Source: CANJBX01 sp035556735 (lineage in GTDB: Bacteria; Pseudomonadota; Alphaproteobacteria; Rhizobiales; Xanthobacteraceae). Taken from it: a stretch of 64,000 nucleotides of DNA. Within the stretch, counting starts at the first letter, position 1; each line of letters begins with the position of its first letter. This document shows, one piece after another, positions 17,115-24,911 of this stretch. A model generated the notes under the pieces. That model saw nothing but the letters and a program-made list of their open reading frames with translations. It was not told the origin of the DNA and did not search any database. The DNA is taken from NCBI GenBank assembly GCA_035556735.1, contig DATMFF010000013.1:248001-312000 (forward strand). Reading direction: 5' to 3'. The position numbers were made by a program, and so were the translations under genes.

Positions 17115-17705
17115 CTAGGTGTCCAGATCGACGCGCTCGAACAGATGCTGGTAGTGCCGAACGAGGCCCTCCTCGTCGACCAGAAGATCTGCCTCGAAGC
17201 CGGCGAACAGCCCCTGGTCGATGTAACGCAGACGGCCGGGTGCCTTGTAATCGTAGCGTTGCCGCGACCGTGCGACCGTCAGATCATCGCCATTCACATA
17301 AGCCGTGTCGACCGTGAGGCTTGCGCCCTCCCGCGCCGGAATCTTGCGGACGATGAGCGTGTTGCAGAACGGCGTCACCGAGAGGTCCGGCTCCTCGGCA
17401 CCATCGAGATCCGCCCGACGCACACCATCCACGCGCCAGCCGCCGCCGGCGCGCTCCAACAGCAGTGTCCGGCGTCCATCGGCATCGCGCCGTTCGATCC
17501 GCAGCGACAGGGCACGCCAATCGGGTGTCAGCTGCCAGGCATGATCCACCCGGAATCCGCCGTTCCAGCCGCAGATGACGGAGGATTCCGCATGGAATCC
17601 GTCTGCGACCCTCGCCAGCGCCAGCAATTCCAGTCCGGCGGCATCGATGCGCCGCCAGCACATCTGCGTGAAGGCTGCCGACGAACGAACCAGGGGCATC
17701 GTCAA
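17115..17705 (-). CDS. Putative glycolipid-binding (DUF1089-type) protein
   Basis: A 196-residue protein matching the putative glycolipid-binding family by its overall layout: a CWRRIDAAGLELLAL start, an ICGWNGGFRVDHAW strand, and a GRLRYIDQGLFAGFEADLLVDEEGLVRHYQHLFERV tail. The family is thought to form a beta-barrel that holds a lipid-like ligand; evidence for glycolipids is indirect. No signal peptide. It stands alone between the ArsR operon and ybaK. Confidence 0.75.
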   Translation of the reverse strand: MTMPLVRSSAAFTQMCWRRIDAAGLELLALARVADGFHAESSVICGWNGGFRVDHAWQLTPDWRALSLRIERRDADGRRTLLLERAGGGWRVDGVRRADLDGAEEPDLSVTPFCNTLIVRKIPAREGASLTVDTAYVNGDDLTVARSRQRYDYKAPGRLRYIDQGLFAGFEADLLVDEEGLVRHYQHLFERVDLDT

Positions 17706-17757
17706 TCACTTTCGCTGAACAGACGACATGTGCGGCAGACACCGCGCGTGACCCGCA

Positions 17758-18231
17758 CTATGCCACGAGCGGTACGACGCTGGCGTTCAACATGGCTGCG
17801 GCATCGCGCGGGCTCAAACGCACCTGCAAGCCACGCTGACCGCCGTTGATAAAGACGGCCTCGTGCCCCATCGAATTCTCGTCTATCGCCGTCCGGACAG
17901 ATCGAACCTGCCCGAACGGACTGATGCCGCCCACCTTGTAGCCCGATATCCGTTCAGCGTCGGCCGGTTTCATCATCTGCGCCGACTTGCCGCCGAACGC
18001 AGCCGCAAGCTTCTTCATCGAGATTTCACGGTCGGAGGGCACGATCACGCAGACGGGCTTTCCGTCAACGAGCGCCATGAGCGTCTTGAGCACGCGTTCG
18101 GGCGGCTCACCCAGGGCTTCCGCGGCCTGCAGTCCGATCCGGTCGGCGTCGGGATCATAGTCATAGACGTGTACCGTGAAGGCGATGCCCGCCTTCGCCA
18201 GCGCTGCCGTCGCACGCGTAGCTTTGGACAT
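17758..18231 (-). CDS. ybaK: Cys-tRNA(Pro)/Cys-tRNA(Cys) deacylase, YbaK/EbsC type
   Basis: A 157-residue trans-editing enzyme that removes cysteine mis-attached to tRNA-Pro. Family signatures are MSKATRATAALAKAGI at the N-terminus, a KTLMALVDG strand, the lysine-containing SMKKLAAAFGGKSAQM, GYKVGGISPFG and INGGQRGLQVRL near the end. The start at 18231 gives the usual family length; the frame is open to 18378 but the extra residues are not family-like. It is transcribed away from the chromate transporter. Confidence 0.9.
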   Translation of the reverse strand: MSKATRATAALAKAGIAFTVHVYDYDPDADRIGLQAAEALGEPPERVLKTLMALVDGKPVCVIVPSDREISMKKLAAAFGGKSAQMMKPADAERISGYKVGGISPFGQVRSVRTAIDENSMGHEAVFINGGQRGLQVRLSPRDAAAMLNASVVPLVA

Positions 18232-18423
18232 CTCGTTACTTTCCTTCAATGGCGCACCGCGCCGGCTCCAGCAATGCCAGTGCGACGCCGGAGCGCGGCC
18301 GGCGTGAATATATCTGCGGAGCGGCATGCGCGCGCGTTGGACCTGCCGCGCGCCAGAATTAGTGTACATGCGTGGCACGGCCGGACTGGCAGGCCATCAG
18401 CACGAATGCCATTGAGGATGACA

Positions 18424-19662
18424 ATGTCGGAAGCGAAAGCCCCACCCGCCGAATTGGCGGGCAGCATCGGGGACGGACCCAGGGGGCGATGGGCCGAGGT
18501 GTTCGCCGTGTTTCTGCGTCTCGGCCTGACGTCGTTCGGCGGCCCGGTGGCGCACCTGGGCTATTTCCGCGACGAGTTCGTCGTCCGTCGGGGCTGGCTC
18601 AACGACCGGGCCTATGCCGATCTTGTCGCACTCTGCCAGTTCCTGCCCGGCCCGGCCTCGAGCCAGGTCGGACTCGCCATCGGGCTCTCGCGCGCCGGAT
18701 ATCCTGGCGCATTGGCGGCCTGGACCGGATTCACGCTGCCGTCCGCCATCGTGCTCGTTCTGTTTGCTTACGGCGTCGGGGCGCTGGGCGACGTCTCGGG
18801 CGCAGGCTGGCTGCACGGATTGAAGGTGGCGGCGGTCGCAGTCGTGGCCCAAGCGGTGCTCGGCATGATGCGATCACTCACGCCCGATCGCGAGCGTGCG
18901 ACGATCGCAGTGGCCACCGCCGCGCTCGTGCTCGCCATACCCAACGCATGGGGTCAGATCGGCGCGATCGTGCTTGGGGGAATTGCCGGTGTCACGTTGC
19001 TCCGGGCACCGGTGCCGACGGATCACGCCGTGCTGCCGCTCAACGTCGGTCGCCGCACCGGCATCGCGATGCTCACCGTCTTCTCTGCCCTGCTCATTGG
19101 GCTCCCATTACTGGCATCCGCAATGCCCTCGCAAGGCATCAAGCTGTTCGATGCTTTCTATCGCACGGGATCGCTCGTCTTCGGCGGTGGCCACGTCGTA
19201 CTGCCCCTGCTGCAGGCATCGGTCGTTCCGCCGGGGTGGGTGACGAACGACGCCTTCCTCGCCGGCTACGGTGCTGCGCAGGCGGTGCCGGGGCCGCTAT
19301 TCACTTTCGCCGCCTATCTCGGCGCCGTCATGGGTCCCCAGCCGAACGGGTGGACCGGAGCAGCGATCTGCCTCGTTGCGGTGTTCCTGCCGTCGTTCCT
19401 GCTCGTCATCGGCGCGCTTCCATTCTGGGAGATGTTGCGCCACCGCCCCGCCGCGCAATCGGCCCTCAGGGGCGTGAACGCGGCCGTCGTCGGCCTTCTG
19501 CTCGCCGCACTCTATAATCCGGTGTGGACCGCCGGAATCTCCAGCACCGGGGATTTCGCGCTCGGCGCGGCGGCGTTCCTGCTGCTGTTCATGTGGCAGG
19601 CGCCGCCCTGGCTCGTTGTGGTCCTGTGCGCGGCCGGCGGCGCGGTGCTCGGCCTCGCATGA
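18424..19662 (+). CDS. chrA: Chromate transporter, long-chain ChrA type
   Basis: A 412-residue CHR-family carrier with two homologous halves. The first carries FGGPVAHLGYF and PGPASSQVGLAIG, the second FGGGHVVLPLL and PGPLFTFAAYLGA, each followed by five to six membrane segments. It exports chromate or, in some members, sulfate-like anions across the inner membrane. The start at 18424 has GAGG upstream; ATGs at 18406 and 18418 are in the same frame. No chrB regulator is adjacent. Confidence 0.92.
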   Translation: MSEAKAPPAELAGSIGDGPRGRWAEVFAVFLRLGLTSFGGPVAHLGYFRDEFVVRRGWLNDRAYADLVALCQFLPGPASSQVGLAIGLSRAGYPGALAAWTGFTLPSAIVLVLFAYGVGALGDVSGAGWLHGLKVAAVAVVAQAVLGMMRSLTPDRERATIAVATAALVLAIPNAWGQIGAIVLGGIAGVTLLRAPVPTDHAVLPLNVGRRTGIAMLTVFSALLIGLPLLASAMPSQGIKLFDAFYRTGSLVFGGGHVVLPLLQASVVPPGWVTNDAFLAGYGAAQAVPGPLFTFAAYLGAVMGPQPNGWTGAAICLVAVFLPSFLLVIGALPFWEMLRHRPAAQSALRGVNAAVVGLLLAALYNPVWTAGISSTGDFALGAAAFLLLFMWQAPPWLVVVLCAAGGAVLGLA

Positions 19663-19692
19663 TCGCCGCAAACCTTCCGCAGCCGAGCGACT

Positions 19693-20109
19693 TCACTTCC
19701 CGAACGGGATCGTCAGATCCCGTTCGTTCGTATCCACGACGAACACCGCGAGGAGCTTGGCCGGCTTGGTCTTGCTGGCATTGGCGCTGACGCCATGGCG
19801 ATCGCCGGGCAGCTCCGAGAAGCTCTGTCCGGCCAAGTAGGTCGTCACCGGTCCGTCGTTGACCTGACTGCGAATCACTCCCTCAAGAACGGTCGCATAG
19901 ATGAAGGCGGACTTCGCATGCGTGTGGCCGGCCGAGTAACCGCCCGGGCCATATTCGACGAGCACACCCTTGATGCTTTTGCCGGGGACGTTCGGCAGCT
20001 GGTGCTGGTAGACGAGCGTCACCTTGGCGTTCTTCTCCTTCGGGGCGTCCGCAAAGGCGCTGCCCAGCGGCAGGGCGACAAGAAGCAGCGAACAGACGAT
20101 GCGTTGCAT
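19693..20109 (-). CDS. Exported cupin-fold protein
   Basis: A 138-residue small cupin with an N-terminal signal peptide (about residues 1-21, ending SAFADA). The cupin metal motif is seen as GGYSAGHTHAKSAFIYATVLEG, with the second motif around PGDRHGVSAN. Such periplasmic single-domain cupins are of unknown function. The last codons form part of a perfect inverted repeat that faces the chromate transporter gene. Confidence 0.85.
   Translation of the reverse strand: MQRIVCSLLLVALPLGSAFADAPKEKNAKVTLVYQHQLPNVPGKSIKGVLVEYGPGGYSAGHTHAKSAFIYATVLEGVIRSQVNDGPVTTYLAGQSFSELPGDRHGVSANASKTKPAKLLAVFVVDTNERDLTIPFGK
19701..19726. terminator. Bidirectional hairpin between convergent genes
   Basis: A perfect 11-bp inverted repeat (19701-19711 and 19716-19726) with a four-base loop. 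It lies inside the last codons of the cupin gene and 38 bases past the end of chrA, which converges on it. It could stop transcription from the chrA side. It is coding on the other strand, so the role is inferred. Confidence 0.45.
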
Positions 20110-20137
20110 GGAGCTCTCCGTGGCCCGCGGGCACTGA

Positions 20138-20893
20138 TCACGCCGCTGCCTGCGACCGGCGCAACCACTCGTCGAAGCAGATGCGGCCGAGGCGCGCCTC
20201 GCCCAACGGCACCAGCGAGCGCTCTTCCACCCGAGCGCCGAAGTACGGGGCTTCGGGGTCGTTCACGACCTCGCGCTGATCGCCGACCGCCTTCAGGTAG
20301 CGCGCAATATACTCGCTGAATGGCGCTCGTTCTGGGCCCGCAATTTCGAGCGTGCCGTTTCGCGGCGGCGCGACCGCAACGTCGGCGACGACGGCGGCGA
20401 CATCGTCCGCCGCGATGGGCTGGAACAGGCCGGGCGAAATCCGAACCTTGTTTCCGTCGGCGCTCGTTGCAGCGATGCCGCGCAGAAACTCCAGGAATTG
20501 GGTCGAACGGATGATGGTGTAAGGAATACCGGACGCCTTGATCAGGTTCTCCTGGACAACCTTGGCATGGAAGTATCCGTTGCCGGGCATCCGATCGGAG
20601 CCGACGATGGAGAGCGCGACATGGTGGTGGACTCCGGCGGCGGCCTCCGCCGCGAGAAGATTGCGGCCGGAGGTTTCGAAGAATTGCAGCACCGCCTTGT
20701 CTTCAAATGAAGGCGAATTGGACAGATCGATCACCACTTGCGCGCCGGCCAGGGCGTCTTCGAGCCCTTCGCCGGTGATGGTGTTGATCCCGTTCTCGGG
20801 CGACGCGGCAAGGACCTCATGACCGCCCTGACGCAGGATGGCGACGGCCTTCGAGCCGATCAGCCCTGTGCCGCCGATGACGACGACCTTCAT
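20138..20893 (-). CDS. NAD(P)-binding NmrA/SDR-like reductase
   Basis: A 251-residue atypical short-chain dehydrogenase of the NmrA/azoreductase-like group. The nucleotide motif GGTGLIGS is at residues 8-15. The region HHHVALSIVGSDRMPGNGYFHAKVVQENLI resembles the reduced active-site area of this group, and SGIPYTIIRSTQFLEF follows it. It lacks the classical YxxxK pair, so it could be a redox sensor or quinone reductase rather than a typical SDR. It lies 28 bases upstream of the cupin gene and may be in one operon with it. Confidence 0.85.
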   Translation of the reverse strand: MKVVVIGGTGLIGSKAVAILRQGGHEVLAASPENGINTITGEGLEDALAGAQVVIDLSNSPSFEDKAVLQFFETSGRNLLAAEAAAGVHHHVALSIVGSDRMPGNGYFHAKVVQENLIKASGIPYTIIRSTQFLEFLRGIAATSADGNKVRISPGLFQPIAADDVAAVVADVAVAPPRNGTLEIAGPERAPFSEYIARYLKAVGDQREVVNDPEAPYFGARVEERSLVPLGEARLGRICFDEWLRRSQAAA

Positions 20894-21463
20894 GATTTAT
20901 TCTCCCTTGTCGGTGACCGAAGAGATTTCGGCGAGTTCGCCTGCATGACCGGCGGCCCGACACGCGAGTGCGGTAAACGGCGCCAGCCGAGTGCCGGGAA
21001 GCGCGTCCTGGATGTCCTATGCGTCACGCCCGTCACATAGTTGAGCATATCGAACACGACACAACGCCGATGTCGCGCGATTGTGCCGCCGTGCCTGGAT
21101 CATACATCCGCAGATCCGAAGCCGTGATGACGCGTTCGACCGTGAGCGCTTCAATTCAAATTTTGCGAGTCGACGCGGGGCTATACGCCGACCACTTTTG
21201 GCCGATCGGACAACCGGACGCTGTCGCCGACCTCAATGGGCCCGGATCGCGCGCCTGCTCGATGGCGGCAAGCCAACGACAAACACGGCAGCCTTGCCCT
21301 TGCTGACCACAGCGACGTCTATTCATGCTGGATGATCTGCGCCCGCAGCCGAAAAGAGGATCGTACTTCGGCCGGAAGACGTCCTGAAGCGCAGCGGCCA
21401 ATTGCGCGCGAATGACCTGCGGCGGCTCCGGTGCGCGCAGTTTGTCCTTAACAGGAGGCAACA
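20894..21463. other. Intergenic region, no supported gene
   Basis: About 570 bases between divergent genes. It is locally more AT-rich than its neighbours. It holds the promoters for the NmrA-like gene (minus) and the HD-domain gene (plus), whose ribosome binding site AGGAGG lies just before 21464. Short open frames here lack recognisable products. Confidence 0.5.
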
Positions 21464-22132
21464 ATGGCCATGACGGCTCTCGCCAGCGCGCTCGTGATCC
21501 CGGATTCCTCTCTTGCAAAAGAAGCTACCGGCATCCTGCGTGAGCATTCCACCGATCTGCTCTTCAATCACTCGATTCGCGTCTACCTTTTCGCGGCTGA
21601 GCAGGGCCGTCAAAGACGCCTGCGCTTTGACCCTGAACTCCTCTACGTGGCCGCCGTATTTCACGACCTCGGCCTGATCAGGACATTCTCGAGTCCGGAC
21701 GAACGATTTGAGGTCGATGGCGCGAATGCAGCCCGACAGTTCCTCAGCGCCCACAACATCGCTGAGGAGCAGGTGCAGGCCGTGTGGGAGGCGATCGCGC
21801 TCCACACCACCCCCGGCATCCCGAAATATATGCGGCCCGAGGTGGCGCTCCTCAACTCCGGCGTTCTTCTCGATGTACTGGGGGTTGGTTTGGAGCAATT
21901 TCCAAAGGACATTCGCGAGGAAATTGTCGCCAGGTACCCGCGCACGAATTTCAAAAAGGGCTTCATCGAGGAATACTTCGCTGGCTTTGCCCACAAGCCG
22001 GCAACCACGTATGGGACCGTCAACGCCGATTTCTGCGAACGTTTCATCCCGGGGTACAAGCGTCCCAATGCCTGCGATTTGATCGCAGCGTCGCCCTTCC
22101 CAGATGAGGCGGACCCAAGCGCCGCATCTTGA
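21464..22132 (+). CDS. HD-domain hydrolase, cyanamide-hydratase-like
   Basis: A 222-residue HD-superfamily metal hydrolase. The metal ligands appear in order: NHSIRVYLFA (first His), AAVFHDLGL (His-Asp pair), then ALHTTPGIPKY (a later His). This arrangement and the length match the cyanamide hydratase (urea hydro-lyase)-like branch, not the nucleotide phosphohydrolases. Activity on cyanamide is only a guess. A strong AGGAGG precedes the start. It converges on the arsenic operon. Confidence 0.82.
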   Translation: MAMTALASALVIPDSSLAKEATGILREHSTDLLFNHSIRVYLFAAEQGRQRRLRFDPELLYVAAVFHDLGLIRTFSSPDERFEVDGANAARQFLSAHNIAEEQVQAVWEAIALHTTPGIPKYMRPEVALLNSGVLLDVLGVGLEQFPKDIREEIVARYPRTNFKKGFIEEYFAGFAHKPATTYGTVNADFCERFIPGYKRPNACDLIAASPFPDEADPSAAS

Positions 22133-22141
22133 GCGCCACGA

Positions 22142-23215
22142 TCACGACAGCTCGGCTTCGCTCCTAGTATGTCCCGCGAGGGGGGCCGTCGCGCCCGGCT
22201 CACCGTACCATTCCTTGGAGCGGTTCACGATCCAGACCACCGAGAGCATCACCGGCACCTCGATCAGCACGCCGACCACGGTTGCGAGCGCTGCGCCCGA
22301 CTGGAAGCCGAACAGACTGATCGCCGCGGCGACCGCGAGCTCGAAGAAGTTCGAGGCCCCGATCAGGGCCGACGGCCCTGCCACGCAGTGCTGTTCGCCG
22401 GTCATGCGGTTGAGCAGGTAGGCAAGACCGGCGTTGAAATAGACCTGGATCAGGATCGGCACGGCCAGAAGCGCGATCACGAGCGGCTGTGCCAGGATCT
22501 GCTCACCCTGAAAACCGAACAGCAGCACGAGAGTCGCAAGAAGAGCGACGAGCGAAAGCGGTTGAACCCGCCCGAGGAAGCGCTGCAAAGCCGGTTCGCC
22601 GCCCCCCGACAGAAGCCGCCGGCGCAGAAGCTGCGCCGCGATCACCGGCACAACGATGTAGAGCGCGACGGACAGGACGAGCGTGTCCCAGGGCACGCTG
22701 ATCGCCGAGAGCCCGAGCAGCAGTCCGATGATCGGCGCAAAGGCGAACACCATGATGGTGTCGTTGAGCGCGACCTGGCTCAGCGTGAAATGCGGCTCGC
22801 CTTTAGTGAGATTCGACCATACGAACACCATGGCCGTACAGGGCGCGGCCGCGAGGATGATGAGGCCCGCGATGTAGCTGTCGATCTGGCCTTCCGGCAG
22901 ATACGGCCGAAAGAGATAACCGATGAACAGCCAACCGAGCGCCGCCATCGAGAACGGCTTCACCGCCCAGTTGACGAAGAGCGTCACGCCGATGCCGCGC
23001 CAATGCTCCCGCACCTTTGCGAGCGCGGCGAAATCGATCTTGACCAGCATGGGCACGATCATCAGCCAGATCAGTGCCGCGACCGGCAGATTGACCTTGG
23101 CGAGTTCCGCCGTGCCGATGGCGTGAAAGATGCCCGGCATCAGATGGCCGAGCGCCACTCCCGCGACGATGCACAAGCCGACCCACACGGACAGATAACG
23201 TTCGAAGGTGGACAT
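22142..23215 (-). CDS. arsB: Arsenite efflux carrier, ACR3 type
   Basis: A 357-residue ACR3-family arsenite/proton antiporter with about ten membrane segments. The conserved cysteine of ACR3 carriers is in AAPCTAMVFVWS, and the family motif around NDTIMVFAFAP and the C-terminal VGVLIEVPVMLSVVWIVNRS are present. It is last in an arsR-arsC-acr3 operon, nine bases after arsC. Together they reduce arsenate and pump the arsenite out. Confidence 0.95.
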   Translation of the reverse strand: MSTFERYLSVWVGLCIVAGVALGHLMPGIFHAIGTAELAKVNLPVAALIWLMIVPMLVKIDFAALAKVREHWRGIGVTLFVNWAVKPFSMAALGWLFIGYLFRPYLPEGQIDSYIAGLIILAAAPCTAMVFVWSNLTKGEPHFTLSQVALNDTIMVFAFAPIIGLLLGLSAISVPWDTLVLSVALYIVVPVIAAQLLRRRLLSGGGEPALQRFLGRVQPLSLVALLATLVLLFGFQGEQILAQPLVIALLAVPILIQVYFNAGLAYLLNRMTGEQHCVAGPSALIGASNFFELAVAAAISLFGFQSGAALATVVGVLIEVPVMLSVVWIVNRSKEWYGEPGATAPLAGHTRSEAELS

Positions 23216-23224
23216 GCTTGATCT

Positions 23225-23752
23225 TCAGGCTGCGCTTGGGCGCGGTTTGGTGGCGCCGTCGAGTTGACCGATCTCGACGAGCCTCGAACCGAGCGTCATT
23301 CGGTCGAGACTCGCAATCGGCAGCGCGGCGAACACGGAAATCCGATTCTTGAGATATTTGAACGCAGCAACGAAGGCTGCTTCCTTCTGTACGTCCGAGC
23401 CTTCGACAGCGGCAGGATCCTCGATGCCCCAGTGTGCCGTCATCGGCTGCCCCGGCCATACCGGGCACGCCTCCCCGGCCGCGCTGTCGCAGACTGTAAA
23501 GACGAAATCCATCACCGGCGCGTCGGGCTTGGCGAATTCCTGCCAGCTCTTCGAGCGGAATCCCTCTGACGGATAATTGAAGGCCCGCAACACCTTCAAC
23601 GCCATGGGATGGACCTCTCCCTTCGGCTGGCTTCCGGCGGAGAAGGACCGAAATCGTCCGGCGCCCTCCTTGCTCAGGATGCTCTCGGCAAGGATCGAGC
23701 GAGCCGAATTGCCGGTGCACAGGAACAGCACGTTGTAAATTCCGTCAGCCAC
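23225..23752 (-). CDS. arsC: Arsenate reductase, low-molecular-weight phosphatase fold
   Basis: A 175-residue ArsC of the LMW tyrosine-phosphatase type. The phosphate-binding loop C12-TGNSA-R18 is complete and FVFTVCDSAAGEACPVWPG holds the later cysteines used in the disulfide relay, which normally depends on thioredoxin. It starts with GTG at 23752 and overlaps the end of arsR by eight bases, so translation is coupled. It converts As(V) to As(III) for the ACR3 pump. Confidence 0.94.
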   Translation of the reverse strand: MADGIYNVLFLCTGNSARSILAESILSKEGAGRFRSFSAGSQPKGEVHPMALKVLRAFNYPSEGFRSKSWQEFAKPDAPVMDFVFTVCDSAAGEACPVWPGQPMTAHWGIEDPAAVEGSDVQKEAAFVAAFKYLKNRISVFAALPIASLDRMTLGSRLVEIGQLDGATKPRPSAA

Positions 23753-24116
23753 GAACGGGCTCCTTTCTCGTGGTGTTCTGCGGCGCGCAGCATGGCGAGA
23801 GATCGGCGATCAGCGGCGCGCAGATCTCCGGCTTTCCGCCGCAGCAATCCTTGACAAGGAATCCGGCCAGCGCGCGCACCGCCTCGAGCCGAGCCCGGTA
23901 GATGATCGTCCGGCTCCGTCGCTCAGCCTCGATCAGCCCCGCCCGCGCCAGGATCGCGAGATGCGTGGACATCGTGTTGTGCGGCACGGCGAGATGACGC
24001 GCGATCTCTCCCGCCGCGAGGCCGTCGGGTTCGTGCGCCATCAGCAGCCGGAACACTTGGAGCCGGGTTGGCTGCGCGAGAGACGCGAACGCGAGAATGG
24101 CTGCCTCTGATTCCAT
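23745..24116 (-). CDS. arsR: Arsenic-responsive ArsR repressor
   Basis: A 123-residue winged-helix repressor heading the arsenic operon. The helix-turn-helix covers LAQPTRLQVFRLL to HNTMSTHLAILARAGLI. The C-terminus has C91, C92, C99, C109 and C110, a cluster fitted to bind As(III). The classical ELCVCDL site in the recognition helix is absent, so metal sensing uses a different, C-terminal site, as in some proteobacterial ArsRs. A palindrome directly abuts the start codon. Confidence 0.93.
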   Translation of the reverse strand: MESEAAILAFASLAQPTRLQVFRLLMAHEPDGLAAGEIARHLAVPHNTMSTHLAILARAGLIEAERRSRTIIYRARLEAVRALAGFLVKDCCGGKPEICAPLIADLSPCCAPQNTTRKEPVRG

Positions 24117-24136
24117 ATGTCGAGACTAATCGACAT
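24117..24136 (-). promoter_or_regulatory. Probable ArsR operator abutting the arsR start codon
   Basis: A perfect inverted repeat with ATGTCGA arms (24117-24123 and 24130-24136) and a six-base spacer. The TCGA-containing half-sites are of the type bound by ArsR repressors. The repeat touches the first base of the arsR ATG, and no Shine-Dalgarno sequence is visible between it and the start. Repressor binding would cover the start of the message. Confidence 0.65.
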
Positions 24137-24514
24137 TTTGTGCGAAAGCAAGCCAAGATGACGTGCCCCGCGGGTCCGCCGCCCGACTCGGCGCAGCCGC
24201 TCGAGGGGCAGCGACTATCAGCATCGATTGGTCGATTTCCTGCGTCGTCGGTCGCGACAGCTTTGCCGGCTCGGCTGCAAAAAGACCGTCAGCTTCGACC
24301 ACAATAGCGGTGACCACGTCGCTATGCAGCAGGCGTGAGCGCTGTCTTTAGGATGCTCGTCAGAGTCGTCGCTGATCCAAGCCGGGTGTGGACCCTGGTA
24401 CGAAGCCTCGGACCATGACGCCCATGATCCGAGAATTCGCAGCATCAAGTCTATCTCATGTCGTCGGGACCGTTCCGCGGTCGATGACGTATCCGATACC
24501 CGTGATGGACGCAG
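24137..24514. other. Intergenic region, no supported gene
   Basis: About 380 bases upstream of arsR and downstream of the YCII-like gene. It should include the arsR promoter. No RNA gene, hairpin with T-run or convincing coding frame is seen. Confidence 0.45.
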
Positions 24515-24865
24515 CTAGTCCTGAGACCCAGTCATAAACGGCATGATATCAACGCCATCGCCAGGGAAGATCGTGAAGTGTGGGTGCCCCTCAAAGAGAC
24601 GCGCAGCGGCGTAGATGTTATCGGCTTCGACGACGATGTAGCCGCAGAATGCATTCTGCGCGTCGCTGATGCCGTCTTTGGTCACCCGCTTCGTCTTGCC
24701 AACCATGCCGCCCGTGTCAGGAAACGACGCGGCGTTCGCCTTTTCCCAGTCCGCCCATTGTTTCAGGCCGACCGCGTCGACCGCCTTCTGCTCGGCTTCG
24801 GGTAGCGCGCGGAAGCGGGCAAGGTCTTCCGGCTTCATGGTGTAGACGGCGAGGAAGCGAGGCAT
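24515..24865 (-). CDS. YCII-like/dimeric alpha-beta barrel protein
   Basis: A 116-residue protein that looks like the YCII-related dimeric ferredoxin-like fold: MPRFLAVYTMKPEDLARFRAL at the start, a central FPDTGGMVGKTKRV and a closing AFCGYIVVEADNIYAAARLFEGHPHF strand-helix-strand. A conserved late histidine pair (GHPHF) fits the family. Function unknown. It lies 52 bases upstream of the guaA stop-side region in the opposite order, that is, it precedes nothing in an obvious operon. Confidence 0.7.
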   Translation of the reverse strand: MPRFLAVYTMKPEDLARFRALPEAEQKAVDAVGLKQWADWEKANAASFPDTGGMVGKTKRVTKDGISDAQNAFCGYIVVEADNIYAAARLFEGHPHFTIFPGDGVDIMPFMTGSQD

Positions 24866-24911
24866 GGCATGCGCTCCGGTGCGGAAAGTTGCGAGAGCCT
24901 GGGCGCCGCCC

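Noticed and set aside
21019..21335. Short overlapping frames upstream of the HD-domain gene.
   Set aside because: They lack start signals and family resemblance, and overlap one another in different frames.
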